Source of the DNA: Chromatiaceae bacterium
GTDB taxonomy: Bacteria; Pseudomonadota; Gammaproteobacteria; Chromatiales; Chromatiaceae
DNA length: 51,931 bases
Direction of reading: 5' to 3'
Assembly (NCBI GenBank): GCA_013426805.1
Contig: JACDZG010000048.1
Location: 1 to 51,931 of the forward strand
This document shows positions 9,601-18,142 of this stretch, piece after piece. Each line of letters starts with the position of its first letter. Position 1 is the stretch's first letter. The notes beneath the pieces were generated by a model. The model saw only the letters and a program-made list of their open reading frames with translations. It made no database searches and was not told where the DNA came from. Made by a program: the position numbers and the translations under genes.

Positions 9601-9753
9601 CTAACTCAAGCTGATCGTCATTGAATCCCCGCCGCCTGGTTCCCACACGGCGATTACCACCGGGGAGGCGACCAGAAAGCCCTCGACCTTCAGCAGGTCC
9701 TGGCCCTGCGCCTCGGTCGTCTCGAAATTGATCAGGTTGAGATGGACGGGAGG
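9601..9753 (-). pseudogene. Possible C-terminal fragment of an unknown gene
   Basis: The minus-strand frame ending at 9601 has about 50 residues of coding-like sequence (HLNLINFETTEAQGQDLL, then EGFLVASPVVIAVWEP) followed by a stop. The frame upstream loses coding character. I do not recognise the family. It looks like the tail of a truncated gene. Confidence 0.35.
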
Positions 9754-10050
9754 GGCCGTGCGGGTTCCGCGTAGACAGCCAAGGAGTGTGACAGGAAGAC
9801 GTGACAGAATTATAACGATTGAGCAGGCCGCGGCGGGCGGATTGACCCGGCAGCGGAGCCGCCAAGCCCCGGTGCGGGGGACCCTCGGCACCAGAGAACA
9901 CCGTGGGAAAGCGCCTATCGGTCGAACCGGAACACCAAGTTCATGCAAGATGGTTGGGTACCCCAGCAGCCGGGAGCCGCCCGATCTGCTGGATTCGGCG
10001 ATCAGCAGCGTTGGTCTCTATACGGTTCTGGAAGGCCCGGGGCTTGACGA

Positions 10051-10077
10051 GAGTTACGTATACTGTCCCCGGAACTC
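10051..10077. repeat. Short GAGTT...AACTC flanked element
   Basis: A 27-base stretch with TATACTGTCCCCGG at its core and five-base inverted ends. From memory it resembles dispersed sequences associated with REP-type elements in proteobacteria, but this is weak without a search. The surrounding 9760-10160 shows no gene I can support. Confidence 0.3.
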
Positions 10078-10161
10078 CAAGATCGGGCTAGGTGTGATGC
10101 CGCACAGACCGCGACGGCGCTCGTCGCTAGTCTCGACACCGAGCCGCAATATCACTCCAGG

Positions 10162-10359
10162 GTGATCTCGTTAACGATACCGACGCACCCGAAGCGAAGA
10201 CGTGGGAATGATCCGTATCCCGGCAACGGCCATAGCAAAGGACGGCACTGCGGCTCTAACAGCCGCTGTCGCCAGGGCACTGGCTTCGGTGACACCAACG
10301 GCCGCGGCGACCGCTATGGCAGCACCAGTTACGAATGGCTGGGAAGCTGGCCGGCGTAA
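10162..10359 (+). CDS. Possible small Gly/Asn/Ser-rich ORF
   Basis: A 65-codon frame with a GTG start. From about codon 15 to the stop almost every third position is G or C, as in real genes of this genome, and the product is rich in Gly, Asn, Arg and Ser with two cysteines (HCGSNSRCRQG), ending in YEWLGSWPA. No ribosome binding site of note. It could be the tail of a decayed secreted protein or a genuine small protein. No family recognised. Confidence 0.3.
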   Translation: MISLTIPTHPKRRRGNDPYPGNGHSKGRHCGSNSRCRQGTGFGDTNGRGDRYGSTSYEWLGSWPA

Positions 10360-10462
10360 TCCGGGCACCAACTGGGGATGGTTTCAAGCAGGACCATGCC
10401 GGACACCTGTCTATCAATGCTGCTTTAAGCCAATTGTGTCGTTTCTATTTTTGGAGTAAGAA

Positions 10463-10657
10463 ATGTTAACCGTTGAAATACCAAGCGATGCGGAAGAAGC
10501 GAGGAAGGCCGCAGAAATCGCTGAGAATCACGCGCGTGAGGCTGAAGCCCATGCCCGTGAAGCCGAGGCTAACGCGCTGGAAGCTGAAGCTCGCGCACGC
10601 GAGGACGCCGCCAACCGCGGCGATGATGAGGTGGTGCTGGTGGTGGACAACAGATAG
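10463..10657 (+). CDS. Small coiled-coil-like protein with heptad repeats
   Basis: A 64-residue protein starting at ATG with a good ribosome binding site (GGAGTAAGAA just upstream). Residues about 24-52 consist of near-perfect seven-residue repeats of the type AREAEAH, AREAEAN, ALEAEAR, predicted to form one continuous amphipathic helix. The C-terminal tail (GDDEVVLVVDNR) is acidic then hydrophobic. Similar repeats occur at the C-termini of Uma2- or Rpn-type proteins, so a remnant is possible, but the start signals argue for an independent small gene. No function assigned. Confidence 0.55.
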   Translation: MLTVEIPSDAEEARKAAEIAENHAREAEAHAREAEANALEAEARAREDAANRGDDEVVLVVDNR

Positions 10658-10902
10658 GATGCGTCAGAAAATGCCCTCAACCGTGTCTGTTTAACCGGTC
10701 GGGCGCCGTGCTTTCGGCCTATTTCGCCTGGGGGCCTCAGTTCCGGGGGCAGTTTGCCTAATTCGCGAGCCGGAATTCCGGGGTTCGGCAGCGCACAGAC
10801 GCTAGCAGCCGCCAATGCGTCGCCCGCTGGCGCTGTCCGGCTGTTCCCCGGTGCCCGCGGCAGACCGCTACGCAGCGGTGTGCGCGGACACTTGGCGGCT
10901 GG

Positions 10903-11256
10903 GTGTCCTGCGTGGACTACGTCGTTCAAGGCAACATCGCCCAGGCGGCCGACGCCGCCTTCGTCAACGAACTCAAGGCCTGGATCCGCTTCAACGGCGC
11001 CGCTGCGGTGCGCACGGGCGATGGGCTGTACAGCCTGACCACGGGCAACCCAAACACCCCGACCTGGATCGGCGACCGGGTCTTCGGCTGGATCTTCACG
11101 ACCAAGGATGAGAACGACAAGGCCGCACGCCAGGTGCGCAGTTCGGCTGGCATCGCGGTGTTCATCGGCCAGTCGACCGACAAGGCGCACTGGGTGGACG
11201 GCGGGCGCTGCTACGCGCGGTTCGCGCTACAGGCAACGGCACTGGGCATTCGCAAC
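10903..11256 (+). pseudogene. Fragment of an Acg-type nitroreductase-like oxidoreductase
   Basis: About 118 residues match my knowledge of the C-terminal half of Acg-family FMN-binding oxidoreductases: NELKAWIRFN, TRTGDGLYS-type, TGNPNTPTW, FTTKDENDKAARQVRSSAG, DKAHWVDGGRCYARFALQAT. The normal N-terminal half is absent or reduced to a short run after 10815, and after ALGIRN the frame passes directly into remains of a different gene (DUF6544). The protein cannot be functional. Confidence 0.6.
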
Positions 11257-11507
11257 CGGTCGCCGATGCCCATGGCGGCGGCGAGATGGCCCGCGGCGAA
11301 TTCATGCGCTTCTTTGCCGAAGCGCGCGGCGCCGCGGTGGGCAAGGACCTGGTCATGTTCCCCTGGGAAGGTCACTGGTCCGACTACCGGGCACACGATG
11401 GCATGACCGTGCCATTCACGGGCGAGGTCGTCTGGATGCGGTCCGCAGGGCGCAAGCCGTACTTCCACGGCACCGTCACGTCGTTGACCTGCGAGTGGTC
11501 GCCATGA
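11241..11507 (+). pseudogene. C-terminal fragment of a DUF6544-like protein
   Basis: In the frame ending at the TGA at 11507 the text GGGEMARGEFMRFFAEA, then DGMTVPFTGEVVWM and RKPYFHGTVTSLTCEW, fits the last part of DUF6544/DUF6920-type proteins. About 100 residues normally between these blocks are missing. It overlaps the end of the nitroreductase remnant. Its stop overlaps an ATG at 11504 that begins the next remnant, indicating that these two were once translationally coupled. Confidence 0.5.
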
Positions 11508-11798
11508 CCGGGCTGTACCTGGCTCAGCTTGGGCGCCGTGTCGTTGGTTGGCACCGCCGCTGCGCTGCACAGCCGCACCCCGCCGCCAGGGCCGGTGGCG
11601 AACCTGGCATTCCCGTTGGGGCCGGGCCGCTACCTCGTCGTCAACGGCGGCAGTGACTTCAGCACCAACGCCCACTTCGCAACGCTCGATGCCAGCGAGC
11701 CCCGGTTCCGCGACTGGCGCGGGCAATCCGATGGCGTCGATCTCGTGCAGCTGGATGGCCTCGGGCTGCGCGCGACGGGTCTGCAGGCGGCAGACCCT
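11504..11798 (+). pseudogene. N-terminal fragment of an M23-peptidase-like membrane protein
   Basis: Begins with ATG overlapping the previous stop. A one-base shift after about five codons restores a hydrophobic segment (TWLSLGAVSLVGTAAAL) and then sequence typical of a class of M23 metallopeptidases (ANLAFPLGPGRYLVVNGGSD, NAHFATLD, WRGQSDGVDLVQLD). It stops after LQAADPR without any catalytic HxxxD or HxH region, so only the first part of the gene survives. Family call from memory. Confidence 0.5.
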
Positions 11799-11886
11799 CG
11801 TCGGTCATGGCAGCGTCGCTGGCGCCAAAATCAAAGGTGCGGTTGATGACGTTGCGCACCCCGGTGCCGCTGCCGACCGACTGGTA
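11791..11886 (-). pseudogene. PstS fragment
   Basis: About 32 residues on the minus strand (YQSVGSGTGVRNVINRTFD, FGASDAAMTDEGL) match the phosphate-contacting N-terminal part of PstS periplasmic binding proteins. It is fused in frame to the pyruvate kinase-like remnant upstream and its sequence differs from both full PstS proteins nearby, so it is not a simple local copy of either. Confidence 0.6.
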
Positions 11887-11924
11887 TGGCCTTCTTACCT
11901 GATATCCAGACAGACCCTTGGTGT

Positions 11925-12440
11925 AGCGGCGGGTTTGAAACTCGCGCACCTGCAGGCAATGCGCCTGACCGCGGGCGTCGGTGAAGTCGAGCTGGTCGCC
12001 CACGGCGAGTTCAGCAAGCAGCCCGCCGCTGACCTCCAGGCGCAGATTGTCGACCATCGCCGCCCACTCCGCCGGGCCATCATGGGCGCAGTTGATGCGC
12101 ATCACGTCCATCCCGACCTCGACCAGGTTCCGGACGAGTTGGGCATCGGTCGCCGCCTCACTCGGCATGCTGACCATGATGCGCACGTGGCGGCCCTGGG
12201 GATCAGATCCCAATAAGGCTTGGGTGTGCTCGCGCAGCCGCTGGGGGCCGGACTTGAAGTCCACCGGGGGCGTGGGCGGCGGGAGCGGGTGCCCGCCGCC
12301 GGGCGCGGGGTCTTGAATCTGCTCCAGGACCTCGATCACGGCGTTGAGGCTCGCCAGGGCATGCGGCTCCAGCACCCCGAGCGACTGAGATAATGCAGCA
12401 GGTTGCGCGCGCTGTCGCGCCGCTGCGGCGCGATGGTCAT
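11925..12440 (-). pseudogene. Fragment of a long pyruvate kinase-like protein
   Basis: Starting at the ATG at 12440 the frame reads MTIAPQRRDSARNLLHYLS, then shifts frame and continues SLGVLEPHALASLNAVIEVL, GRHVRIMVSMPSEAATDAQL and NLVEVGMDVMRINCAHDG. This matches the N-terminal region of the long pyruvate-kinase-like family. After EWAAMVDNLRLEVSGG only a short piece remains before the PstS fragment, so the metal and phosphate sites of the barrel are missing. Frameshift plus large internal deletion. Confidence 0.6.
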
Positions 12441-12457
12441 CACGACCGGCAATGACA

Positions 12458-13525
12458 TCATTCAACCCGTGCCAGCACCTCGCTCGCCTTGGCGATCATG
12501 GCCGCAGGCAAGGGCACATAGCCCATATCCCTCGCGACCAACTGACCCTGATCGAGCCCCCAGGCCAGGGCGTCCTTGAGTGCCGCGGCCGTGGCCGGTT
12601 CCGCATAGCGCGCGTTCAAGAGCAGCCAGGAATAGCCGACGATCGGATAGGCGTCCGGCCCGTCGGGGTCCGGGACAAAGACCCGCAAGTCCGCCGGGAT
12701 CTCGGTCACCGAGGCCAGTGCCGCCTGCCCCGCGGCCGGGCTGGGGACGATCGGCTGCCCAGCCTTATTGTGCAGGATCGCAATGGGCAGTCCCAGCCGT
12801 TCGGCGAACTCGTACTCCATATAGCCGATGGAACCGTCGGTGATCTTGACCCGCTGGGCGACCCCGGCGTTGCCGCTGGCGGTCATGGCGGCACCCGGCC
12901 AATCCACCAACTTACCGACGCCGGGACCCTGCTGCGCCCAGTCGGGGTCGACCCGCGCCAGATGATTGGTCATCACGAAGGTGGTGCCGCTGGAGTCACG
13001 CCGCACGACCGGGACGATCGGCTTGGCGGGCAGCGTCAGGCCGGGATTGGCCGCGCTGATCCGCGGATCGTTCCACTGGCGAATACGGCCGGCGAAGATG
13101 TCGGCATAGACCGCGCGACTGAGCACCAGACCCTCGGCCACGCCCGGAATATTGTAGGCGAGGACCACCATCCCGGCGGTCATGGGGATCATCAGGGCGC
13201 CCCGCTGGGGATCGACCTGCTTGAGCTCCGCGTCCGAAAGCGCGGCATCGCTGGCGCCGAAATCCACGGTGCCGGCCAGAAAGCGCTTCACGCCCTCGCC
13301 GCTGCCCTTGGCGTCATAGGTGAAGGTCAGATCCGGACGCACCTCCCGGTAGTCGAGGATCCAGCGTTGGTAGAGCGGCGCGGGAAAGGTCGCCCCGGCA
13401 CCGCTGATCTTGAGCCCCGGTGTCGCGGTCGAAGCCGGCTCACCGGGCGTTTCCCCCCAGGCCGGGATCACCACGGCGGCCAGCACCGCCAACACCGCCC
13501 CTACGAATCGTTTGGAAGCCTTCAT
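12458..13525 (-). CDS. pstS: Phosphate ABC transporter substrate-binding protein (second PstS)
   Basis: Periplasmic phosphate receptor for the Pst ABC importer. ATG at 13525 has GAGGGGACG upstream and opens a signal peptide ending near WGETP. PstS hallmarks are present: GAGATFPAPLYQRW near the mature N-terminus, KGSGEGVKRF and DFGASDAAL for phosphate contacts, RRDSSGTTFVMTNHL, and the terminal region with GYSWLLLN and DMGYVPLP. It is 24 bases behind pstB, so it is the last gene of an operon that already starts with a different pstS. The two may differ in affinity or expression (inference). Confidence 0.93.
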   Translation of the reverse strand: MKASKRFVGAVLAVLAAVVIPAWGETPGEPASTATPGLKISGAGATFPAPLYQRWILDYREVRPDLTFTYDAKGSGEGVKRFLAGTVDFGASDAALSDAELKQVDPQRGALMIPMTAGMVVLAYNIPGVAEGLVLSRAVYADIFAGRIRQWNDPRISAANPGLTLPAKPIVPVVRRDSSGTTFVMTNHLARVDPDWAQQGPGVGKLVDWPGAAMTASGNAGVAQRVKITDGSIGYMEYEFAERLGLPIAILHNKAGQPIVPSPAAGQAALASVTEIPADLRVFVPDPDGPDAYPIVGYSWLLLNARYAEPATAAALKDALAWGLDQGQLVARDMGYVPLPAAMIAKASEVLARVE

Positions 13526-13549
13526 CGTCGTCCCCTCGCACAACTTGGA

Positions 13550-14374
13550 TCAACTGAACTGACCGGAGATGTAGTCCTTGGTGAGTTGTTCCCTGGGGGC
13601 CTCGAAGATCTGCGCGGTGGGCCCCATTTCGACCAAATAGCCGGTGCGTCCGCCATGGGAGATGTCCACCGAGAAGAAGGCGGTGGTGTCCGCCACGCGC
13701 GTGGCCTGCTGCATGTTGTGCGTCACCAGGGCCAGGGTGTAGTTCTTTTTCAGATCCAGCATCAGTTCTTCCACCTGCCGGGTGGCAATCGGGTCCAACG
13801 CGGAGCAGGGCTCGTCCATCAGGAGCACATCCGGCTCGGTAGCGATGGCGCGGGCGATGCACAGGCGCTGCTGCTGGCCGCCGGAGAGCGACAGCCCGCT
13901 GTTCTTGAGCTTGTCCTTGACCTCGTTCCACAGAGCCGCGCGCTCCAGGGCCTTCTGTACGCGCTCGTCCAGATCGCCCTTGAAGCGGTTGAGCCGCAGC
14001 CCGAAAGCGACGTTGTCATAGATGCTCATGGAGAAGGGATTGGGCTGCTGGAACACCATGCCGATATAGCGGCGCACCAGCACCGGGTCCACCTTGGGCC
14101 CATAGACGTCCTGTCCGTGGTACATCACGCTGCCCTCGAAGCGGAACACCTGGATCAGATCGTTCATACGGTTCAGGCTGCGCAGCACCGTGGACTTGCC
14201 GCAGCCCGAGGGACCGATGAAACCGGTGATCTTGTGCTGCTCGATGGGCACCAGACTGTCCCGCACGGCGAGAAAGTCCCCGTAGAAAATCTTATTGACC
14301 TGGCAATCGATGACGACCTCACCGACGGCGGCGTAGGGGTCAGCGACGAACGTCGACTCTGCTGCTGCGTTCAT
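13550..14374 (-). CDS. pstB: Phosphate ABC transporter ATP-binding protein
   Basis: 274-residue ATPase of the Pst importer. Walker [11 protein letters not shown]-loop VFQQPNPF, signature LSGGQQQRL, Walker B VLLMDEP followed by CSALDP, and the switch His in LVTHNMQQ are all intact. The PstB-specific text around [18 protein letters not shown] and [15 protein letters not shown] is present. ATG at 14374 follows AAGGT at good spacing. It lies 28 bases after pstA and energises phosphate uptake through PstC and PstA. Confidence 0.97.
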   Translation of the reverse strand: MNAAAESTFVADPYAAVGEVVIDCQVNKIFYGDFLAVRDSLVPIEQHKITGFIGPSGCGKSTVLRSLNRMNDLIQVFRFEGSVMYHGQDVYGPKVDPVLVRRYIGMVFQQPNPFSMSIYDNVAFGLRLNRFKGDLDERVQKALERAALWNEVKDKLKNSGLSLSGGQQQRLCIARAIATEPDVLLMDEPCSALDPIATRQVEELMLDLKKNYTLALVTHNMQQATRVADTTAFFSVDISHGGRTGYLVEMGPTAQIFEAPREQLTKDYISGQFS

Positions 14375-14402
14375 GGTTGCGATACCTTAAGAAGCTGTGA
14401 AA

Positions 14403-15308
14403 TCAAACCTTGGGCTGACCGATCAGGCGTGCCAGGATGTTGAACATCAGCACGATCAGCACCAGCACGAGCGACGCCGTCCAGGCCAGTTCGATCTGGT
14501 TCGGGAAAGGCATGCCGGAGAAGTTGTAAATGAGGATCGAGAGCGAGGCGGTCGGCTCGGACAGCTCGGAGATGAAGTAGTTGCTGAACAAGGCCGTGAA
14601 CAGCAAGGGGGCGGACTCCCCGGCCGCGCCGGCAACCGCCAGCAGGACCCCGGTCAGAATGCCCGGCAGACCGGTAGGCAACACCACCTTCCAGATCACC
14701 TGGGTGCGGGTGCAGCCCATGCCGTAAGCAGCGTCCTTCATCCGCTGGGGGACCTGCGCGATCGCCTCCTCGGCAGCCAGCACCACGGTGCGCAGCATCA
14801 GCACCGCCAATGCGATACCGCCGGCCCAGGCCGAATAACCCCAGTGAATGACCAGGACCGCATAGACGAAGACGCCCGCCATGATGGAGGGAAATCCGGT
14901 CAACACCTTGGCGAGGAAGCGCGAGGTATTGGCCAGACGGCTGCGCGGCTCCAGCACGCCGAGATAGATCGCCGCCAGGATGCCGATGGGGATGCTGATG
15001 ACCGAGGCGATGCCGACCATTACCAGGGTGCCGACGATCGCCGGGCCGATGCCGCCGCCCAGTTCGAATCCGGCCGGCGGCAGCCCGGTCAGGACCTCCG
15101 CGAAATCGGCCCCGAACAGGCGGCTGCCGCCCTTCACCAGCAGCAGGTACATCACTGAAATGAGCGGCACTGCCGCGAGCAACGCGGCGAGCCAGGTCAG
15201 ACCGGTGAGCAGACCGCTTTTCAGCGCCCGCGCTTCAAAGCCCTGGCGGGCCAGTTGCGGCATCGGGCGTGCGGTCTCGCGCGCTTTCGTGAGATCGAAG
15301 TCGCTCAT
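14403..15308 (-). CDS. pstA: Phosphate ABC transporter permease PstA
   Basis: 301-residue inner-membrane permease with six predicted membrane helices. The cytoplasmic EAA-type coupling loop is seen as EEAIAQVPQRMKDAAYGMGC. The family feature TGLPPAGFELGGGIGPAIVGT lies in the loop after the first helix and the C-terminal part includes SAPLLFTALF and FPNQIELAWTA. Its ATG overlaps the pstC stop (ATGA), indicating translational coupling. Confidence 0.95.
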   Translation of the reverse strand: MSDFDLTKARETARPMPQLARQGFEARALKSGLLTGLTWLAALLAAVPLISVMYLLLVKGGSRLFGADFAEVLTGLPPAGFELGGGIGPAIVGTLVMVGIASVISIPIGILAAIYLGVLEPRSRLANTSRFLAKVLTGFPSIMAGVFVYAVLVIHWGYSAWAGGIALAVLMLRTVVLAAEEAIAQVPQRMKDAAYGMGCTRTQVIWKVVLPTGLPGILTGVLLAVAGAAGESAPLLFTALFSNYFISELSEPTASLSILIYNFSGMPFPNQIELAWTASLVLVLIVLMFNILARLIGQPKV

Positions 15309-16278
15309 TTCTTACCCTCGAACTTCCGAATCGTATATTGCTGCACCGCCAGACCGAGCACATTCACGATGAAGGTGATCACCAGCAGCACCAGCGCGGC
15401 GTACATCAGCGCCTGGACCTCGAGCTGCCCGGCTTCCGGGAAGGTGGACGCCAGCAGCGAGGCCAGGGTGTTGGCGGGGGAGAACAGCGACAGGCTGATC
15501 TGGTTGGCGTTACCGATCAACATGGCGAGCGCCATGGTCTCGCCGAGCGCGCGGCCGAAGCCGAGCACCAGCGCGGCCAGCAGCCCGGACGAGGCGGTCG
15601 GCAACATGACCTTGAGGATGGCCTCCCAGCGGGTGGTGCCCATCCCGTACGCCGCTTCTTTGACCTTATAGGGAATGCGCCGGAAGGCGTCGACCGAGAT
15701 CGCCGCCACGGTCGGCAGGATCATGATCGCCAACACCAGGGCGGCCGGAGCCATACCAGGCCCCGCCAGATCGGTGCTGAACAGCGGGAACCAGCCGAAC
15801 TGACCGTGCAGCCACTCCGCACCGGGCTTGAGCAGCGGGATCAGCACGAAAATGCCCCAGAGCCCGAACACTACCGAGGGAATGGCGGCCAGCATCTCAA
15901 TGATAGTGCGGAAGACCGTGGCCACCCGGTGATCGAGAAAGTCCTGCGTCAGGAAGATGGCGATCGCGATACCGAACCCCCCCCCAGGAACAGCGCGAGC
16001 AGCGAGCTGTAGAGCGTGCCCCAAATCTCGGGCAGCACGCCGAATTGCGCCGTATTGACATTCCAGGTGGTCCCGGTGATAAAGCCCAGTCCATAGGCCT
16101 GCATCGCGGGGAATGCCTCGCGCAGTATCTCCCACAGGATATAGCCGGTGAGCACAATGATGAGGGCGGCACTGACCCAGGCAAGGCCGCGGAAAATGCT
16201 GTCGGCTGCATAATCGCTGCCTGATGGCGGCCCTGAGACACTGCTTGCCGAGCCTGCTGCTGCAAATAAATTAGCCAT
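15305..16278 (-). pseudogene. pstC: Phosphate ABC transporter permease PstC, frameshifted in a G9 tract
   Basis: The ATG at 16278 follows AGGGTGACC. The first frame gives MANLFAAAGS, the first membrane helix (GLAWVSAALIIVLTGYIL) and the periplasmic NTAQFGVLPEIWGTLY segment, then fails at a run of nine G on this strand (15977-15985). The other frame continues FGIAIAIFLTQDF through to the normal end (KFEGKK) with the coupling loop FRRIPYKVKEAAYGMG. Ten G would restore LFLGGGFGIAIA, the usual PstC text. All other parts look intact, so this is a homopolymer error, a slippage variant or a fresh mutation rather than old decay. Confidence 0.92.
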
Positions 16279-16435
16279 GGTCACCCTGTCAGGTTGACAA
16301 ATTGGAAGGGAATAAGGACGGCGGCATCGGCACGCCTCACGTCGGCAGCCCTGCCGGAAATGAAAGAGCACCAATCGACCGCGGTGCGACTCGTTCCTCA
16401 CCGCACCTACGGACTGCAAGCGCGCTCCGCACCGG

Positions 16436-17494
16436 CTACTGAATGAACTCGGCAGCTTCCAGGACTTTCTGCTGCACATTCTCAGGCAGCGGGATATAGC
16501 CCATGGAATCGGCGATCTTCTGACCTTCCTCGACGCCGTATTTCACCAGCTTGCGCAAGGCCGCGGCCTTGGCGTCATCCTGATCCTTATAGAAGAGCAT
16601 CCACGTGTAGGACACGATCGGATAGGATTCGGCACCCACCGGGTCCCAGTTCCAGGCGATCAGGTTGGGTACGTCGCTGTTTGGCAGGGTCGTGCCGGGA
16701 AACTCGGAGGCGGCCAGCGCGGCCGCCCCGGTCAGCGGGCCGGCGGCGACGAAATTACCTGACTTGTTCTCGAGTTGGGCAACCTGCTTCCAGCCGGTCA
16801 GCTTGGCGTAGCCGTACTCGACATAGCCGATGGCGCCCTCGTTCTGCTGCACTTGGGCGGTGACACCATCGTTCTTAGGGGCAGCGACGAATTTGCCGGA
16901 CGAAGGCCAGTTGGGCTGCTTGCTCCTGCCGACCGCCTTTGCGAAGGTCTCGCTGATGGCAGCCAGGTGACCGGAAAACACATAGGAGGTGCCGGATGAG
17001 TCGGAGCGGGTCACGACCGTGATCGCCTTATCCGGCAGGGCCACACCCGGATTGGTGGCGGCGATGGCCGGGTCGTTCCACTTGGTGATGGTGCCGCTGA
17101 AAATCCCGGCATAGGCGGCACGCGACAGCTTGAGCTCGTTCACGCCTTTCAGGTTATAGATCAGCACGATCTCACCGGCGGTCATCGGTAGCAGCACCAC
17201 GCCCTGCTTGACTTTGGCGATCTCGGCGTCTTCCATGGCGGCATCCGAAGCGGCGAAGTCCACCGTACCGTTGATCAGGTCCTGTATGCCGGCGCCGCTG
17301 CCCTTGGATTGATAGTCGACACGGATATCCTTATGCTCTTTACTGAAATCCTTGAACCATTTTGAATAGATCGGAAAGGGGAAACTCGCCCCCGAGCCGT
17401 TGAGCTTGACGTCGGCGCGCACCGGCGCAGAGAGGGCGAACAGCGCAACGCAACCGGCGGTCAACACCGCTTTGATGACGGATGCCTTCTGCAT
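16436..17494 (-). CDS. pstS: Phosphate ABC transporter substrate-binding protein (first PstS)
   Basis: Leading gene of the pst operon. The ATG at 17494 has CAGGAGTC upstream and starts a signal peptide cut near APVRA. Mature protein shows KLNGSGASFPFPIYSKWF, QSKGSGAGIQDL, DFAASDAAM, TRSDSSGTSYVFSGHL and NEGAIGYVEYGYAK, all PstS landmarks. The C-terminus ends MGYIPLPENVQQKVLEAAE. A 157-base gap separates it from pstC, long enough for processing or attenuation. It lies about 100 bases downstream of a clear Pho box, so phosphate starvation control by PhoB is expected. Confidence 0.95.
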   Translation of the reverse strand: MQKASVIKAVLTAGCVALFALSAPVRADVKLNGSGASFPFPIYSKWFKDFSKEHKDIRVDYQSKGSGAGIQDLINGTVDFAASDAAMEDAEIAKVKQGVVLLPMTAGEIVLIYNLKGVNELKLSRAAYAGIFSGTITKWNDPAIAATNPGVALPDKAITVVTRSDSSGTSYVFSGHLAAISETFAKAVGRSKQPNWPSSGKFVAAPKNDGVTAQVQQNEGAIGYVEYGYAKLTGWKQVAQLENKSGNFVAAGPLTGAAALAASEFPGTTLPNSDVPNLIAWNWDPVGAESYPIVSYTWMLFYKDQDDAKAAALRKLVKYGVEEGQKIADSMGYIPLPENVQQKVLEAAEFIQ

Positions 17495-17595
17495 GTCATG
17501 ACTCCTGATAGGGTTGATAGGGAAGGCGGCGCGTAGCGAGCCAGCCGCGATCAATCATTAGCGCCCCAAGTGTCGCAGTAGAGACCCCACGATGC

Positions 17596-17624
17596 TGTGA
17601 CGTTTCTATGACGGTGTTATGACA
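17596..17624 (-). promoter_or_regulatory. Pho box (three direct repeats) of the pst operon
   Basis: On the minus strand three 7-mers occur at exactly 11-bp spacing: TGTCATA (17618-17624), CGTCATA (17607-17613) and CGTCACA (17596-17602). This matches the PhoB-binding pattern of 7-bp repeats separated by 4 bp. A weak -10-like TCTACT follows at roughly the expected distance. It points toward pstS. Confidence 0.85.
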
Positions 17625-17741
17625 TCCGACGAACGGTCGGTGCCGCGGTTGGTGCCTGCCGGAAAGCGGGGAGCAGGCACCAACAGTGCGAAACTCACCC
17701 CGTGAGCCGATGATCCTGGTCGGCACGGCATTGCCGGGTGC

Positions 17742-18014
17742 CTAGCTCAGCCCCCCCTTGGCCTTGGCGATCCGCCGCGCATCCTCGATCAACTCATCGG
17801 GCGGCAGCGGCCACAGGCCGTCGGCCGCTGCCGGGTTGGGCCCGAAACCCTGGATGTCGTCGGCTGGTTCCGCCGCGCCCTCAGCGTCTACCAGAAATAA
17901 TCCCTCGGGTCCCCCCTCCGCGGAGCGCACGATGATCCTCGCGTACGCATACTCTTCGCCATAGTCCACATCAAAGACATAGGTGTGTTCACCGATGAGT
18001 TGTTCGTATGCCAT
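17742..18014 (-). CDS. Small acidic protein of unknown function
   Basis: A 90-residue soluble protein beginning MAYEQLIGEHTYVFDVDYGE. The ATG at 18014 has GGAGA about 13 bases upstream. It is acidic and Pro-rich in the second half (PNPAAADGLWPLPPDELIED) and has no signal peptide. I recognise no family. It follows the SMR-like gene by 128 bases on the same strand and might belong to that transcript. Codon use matches the neighbours. Confidence 0.55.
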   Translation of the reverse strand: MAYEQLIGEHTYVFDVDYGEEYAYARIIVRSAEGGPEGLFLVDAEGAAEPADDIQGFGPNPAAADGLWPLPPDELIEDARRIAKAKGGLS

Positions 18015-18142
18015 CTGGATTTCGATCTCCGGGTTAAACCGCGTCCGGCGCGGTATGCGATGTTCTTGGATGGGATCGGCCCCGGCAGACTCGACGATTG
18101 CTGGAGCTGGCGCGGTTTAATAGGGATGGCTTTCAGGCACCC

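Noticed and set aside
9788-9807. Two GTGACAG copies resembling a Pho box
   Set aside because: Spacing is 13 bp, not 11, and no intact gene lies downstream.
12452-14443. Long plus-strand open frame of over 660 codons
   Set aside because: It lies opposite pstS and pstB, which have full family motifs. The His/Gly/Arg-rich product is the typical shadow of a high-GC gene.
16377-16403. GGTGCG...CGCACC inverted repeat between pstS and pstC
   Set aside because: Six-base arms with a long loop are common by chance at this GC content; no T run follows.
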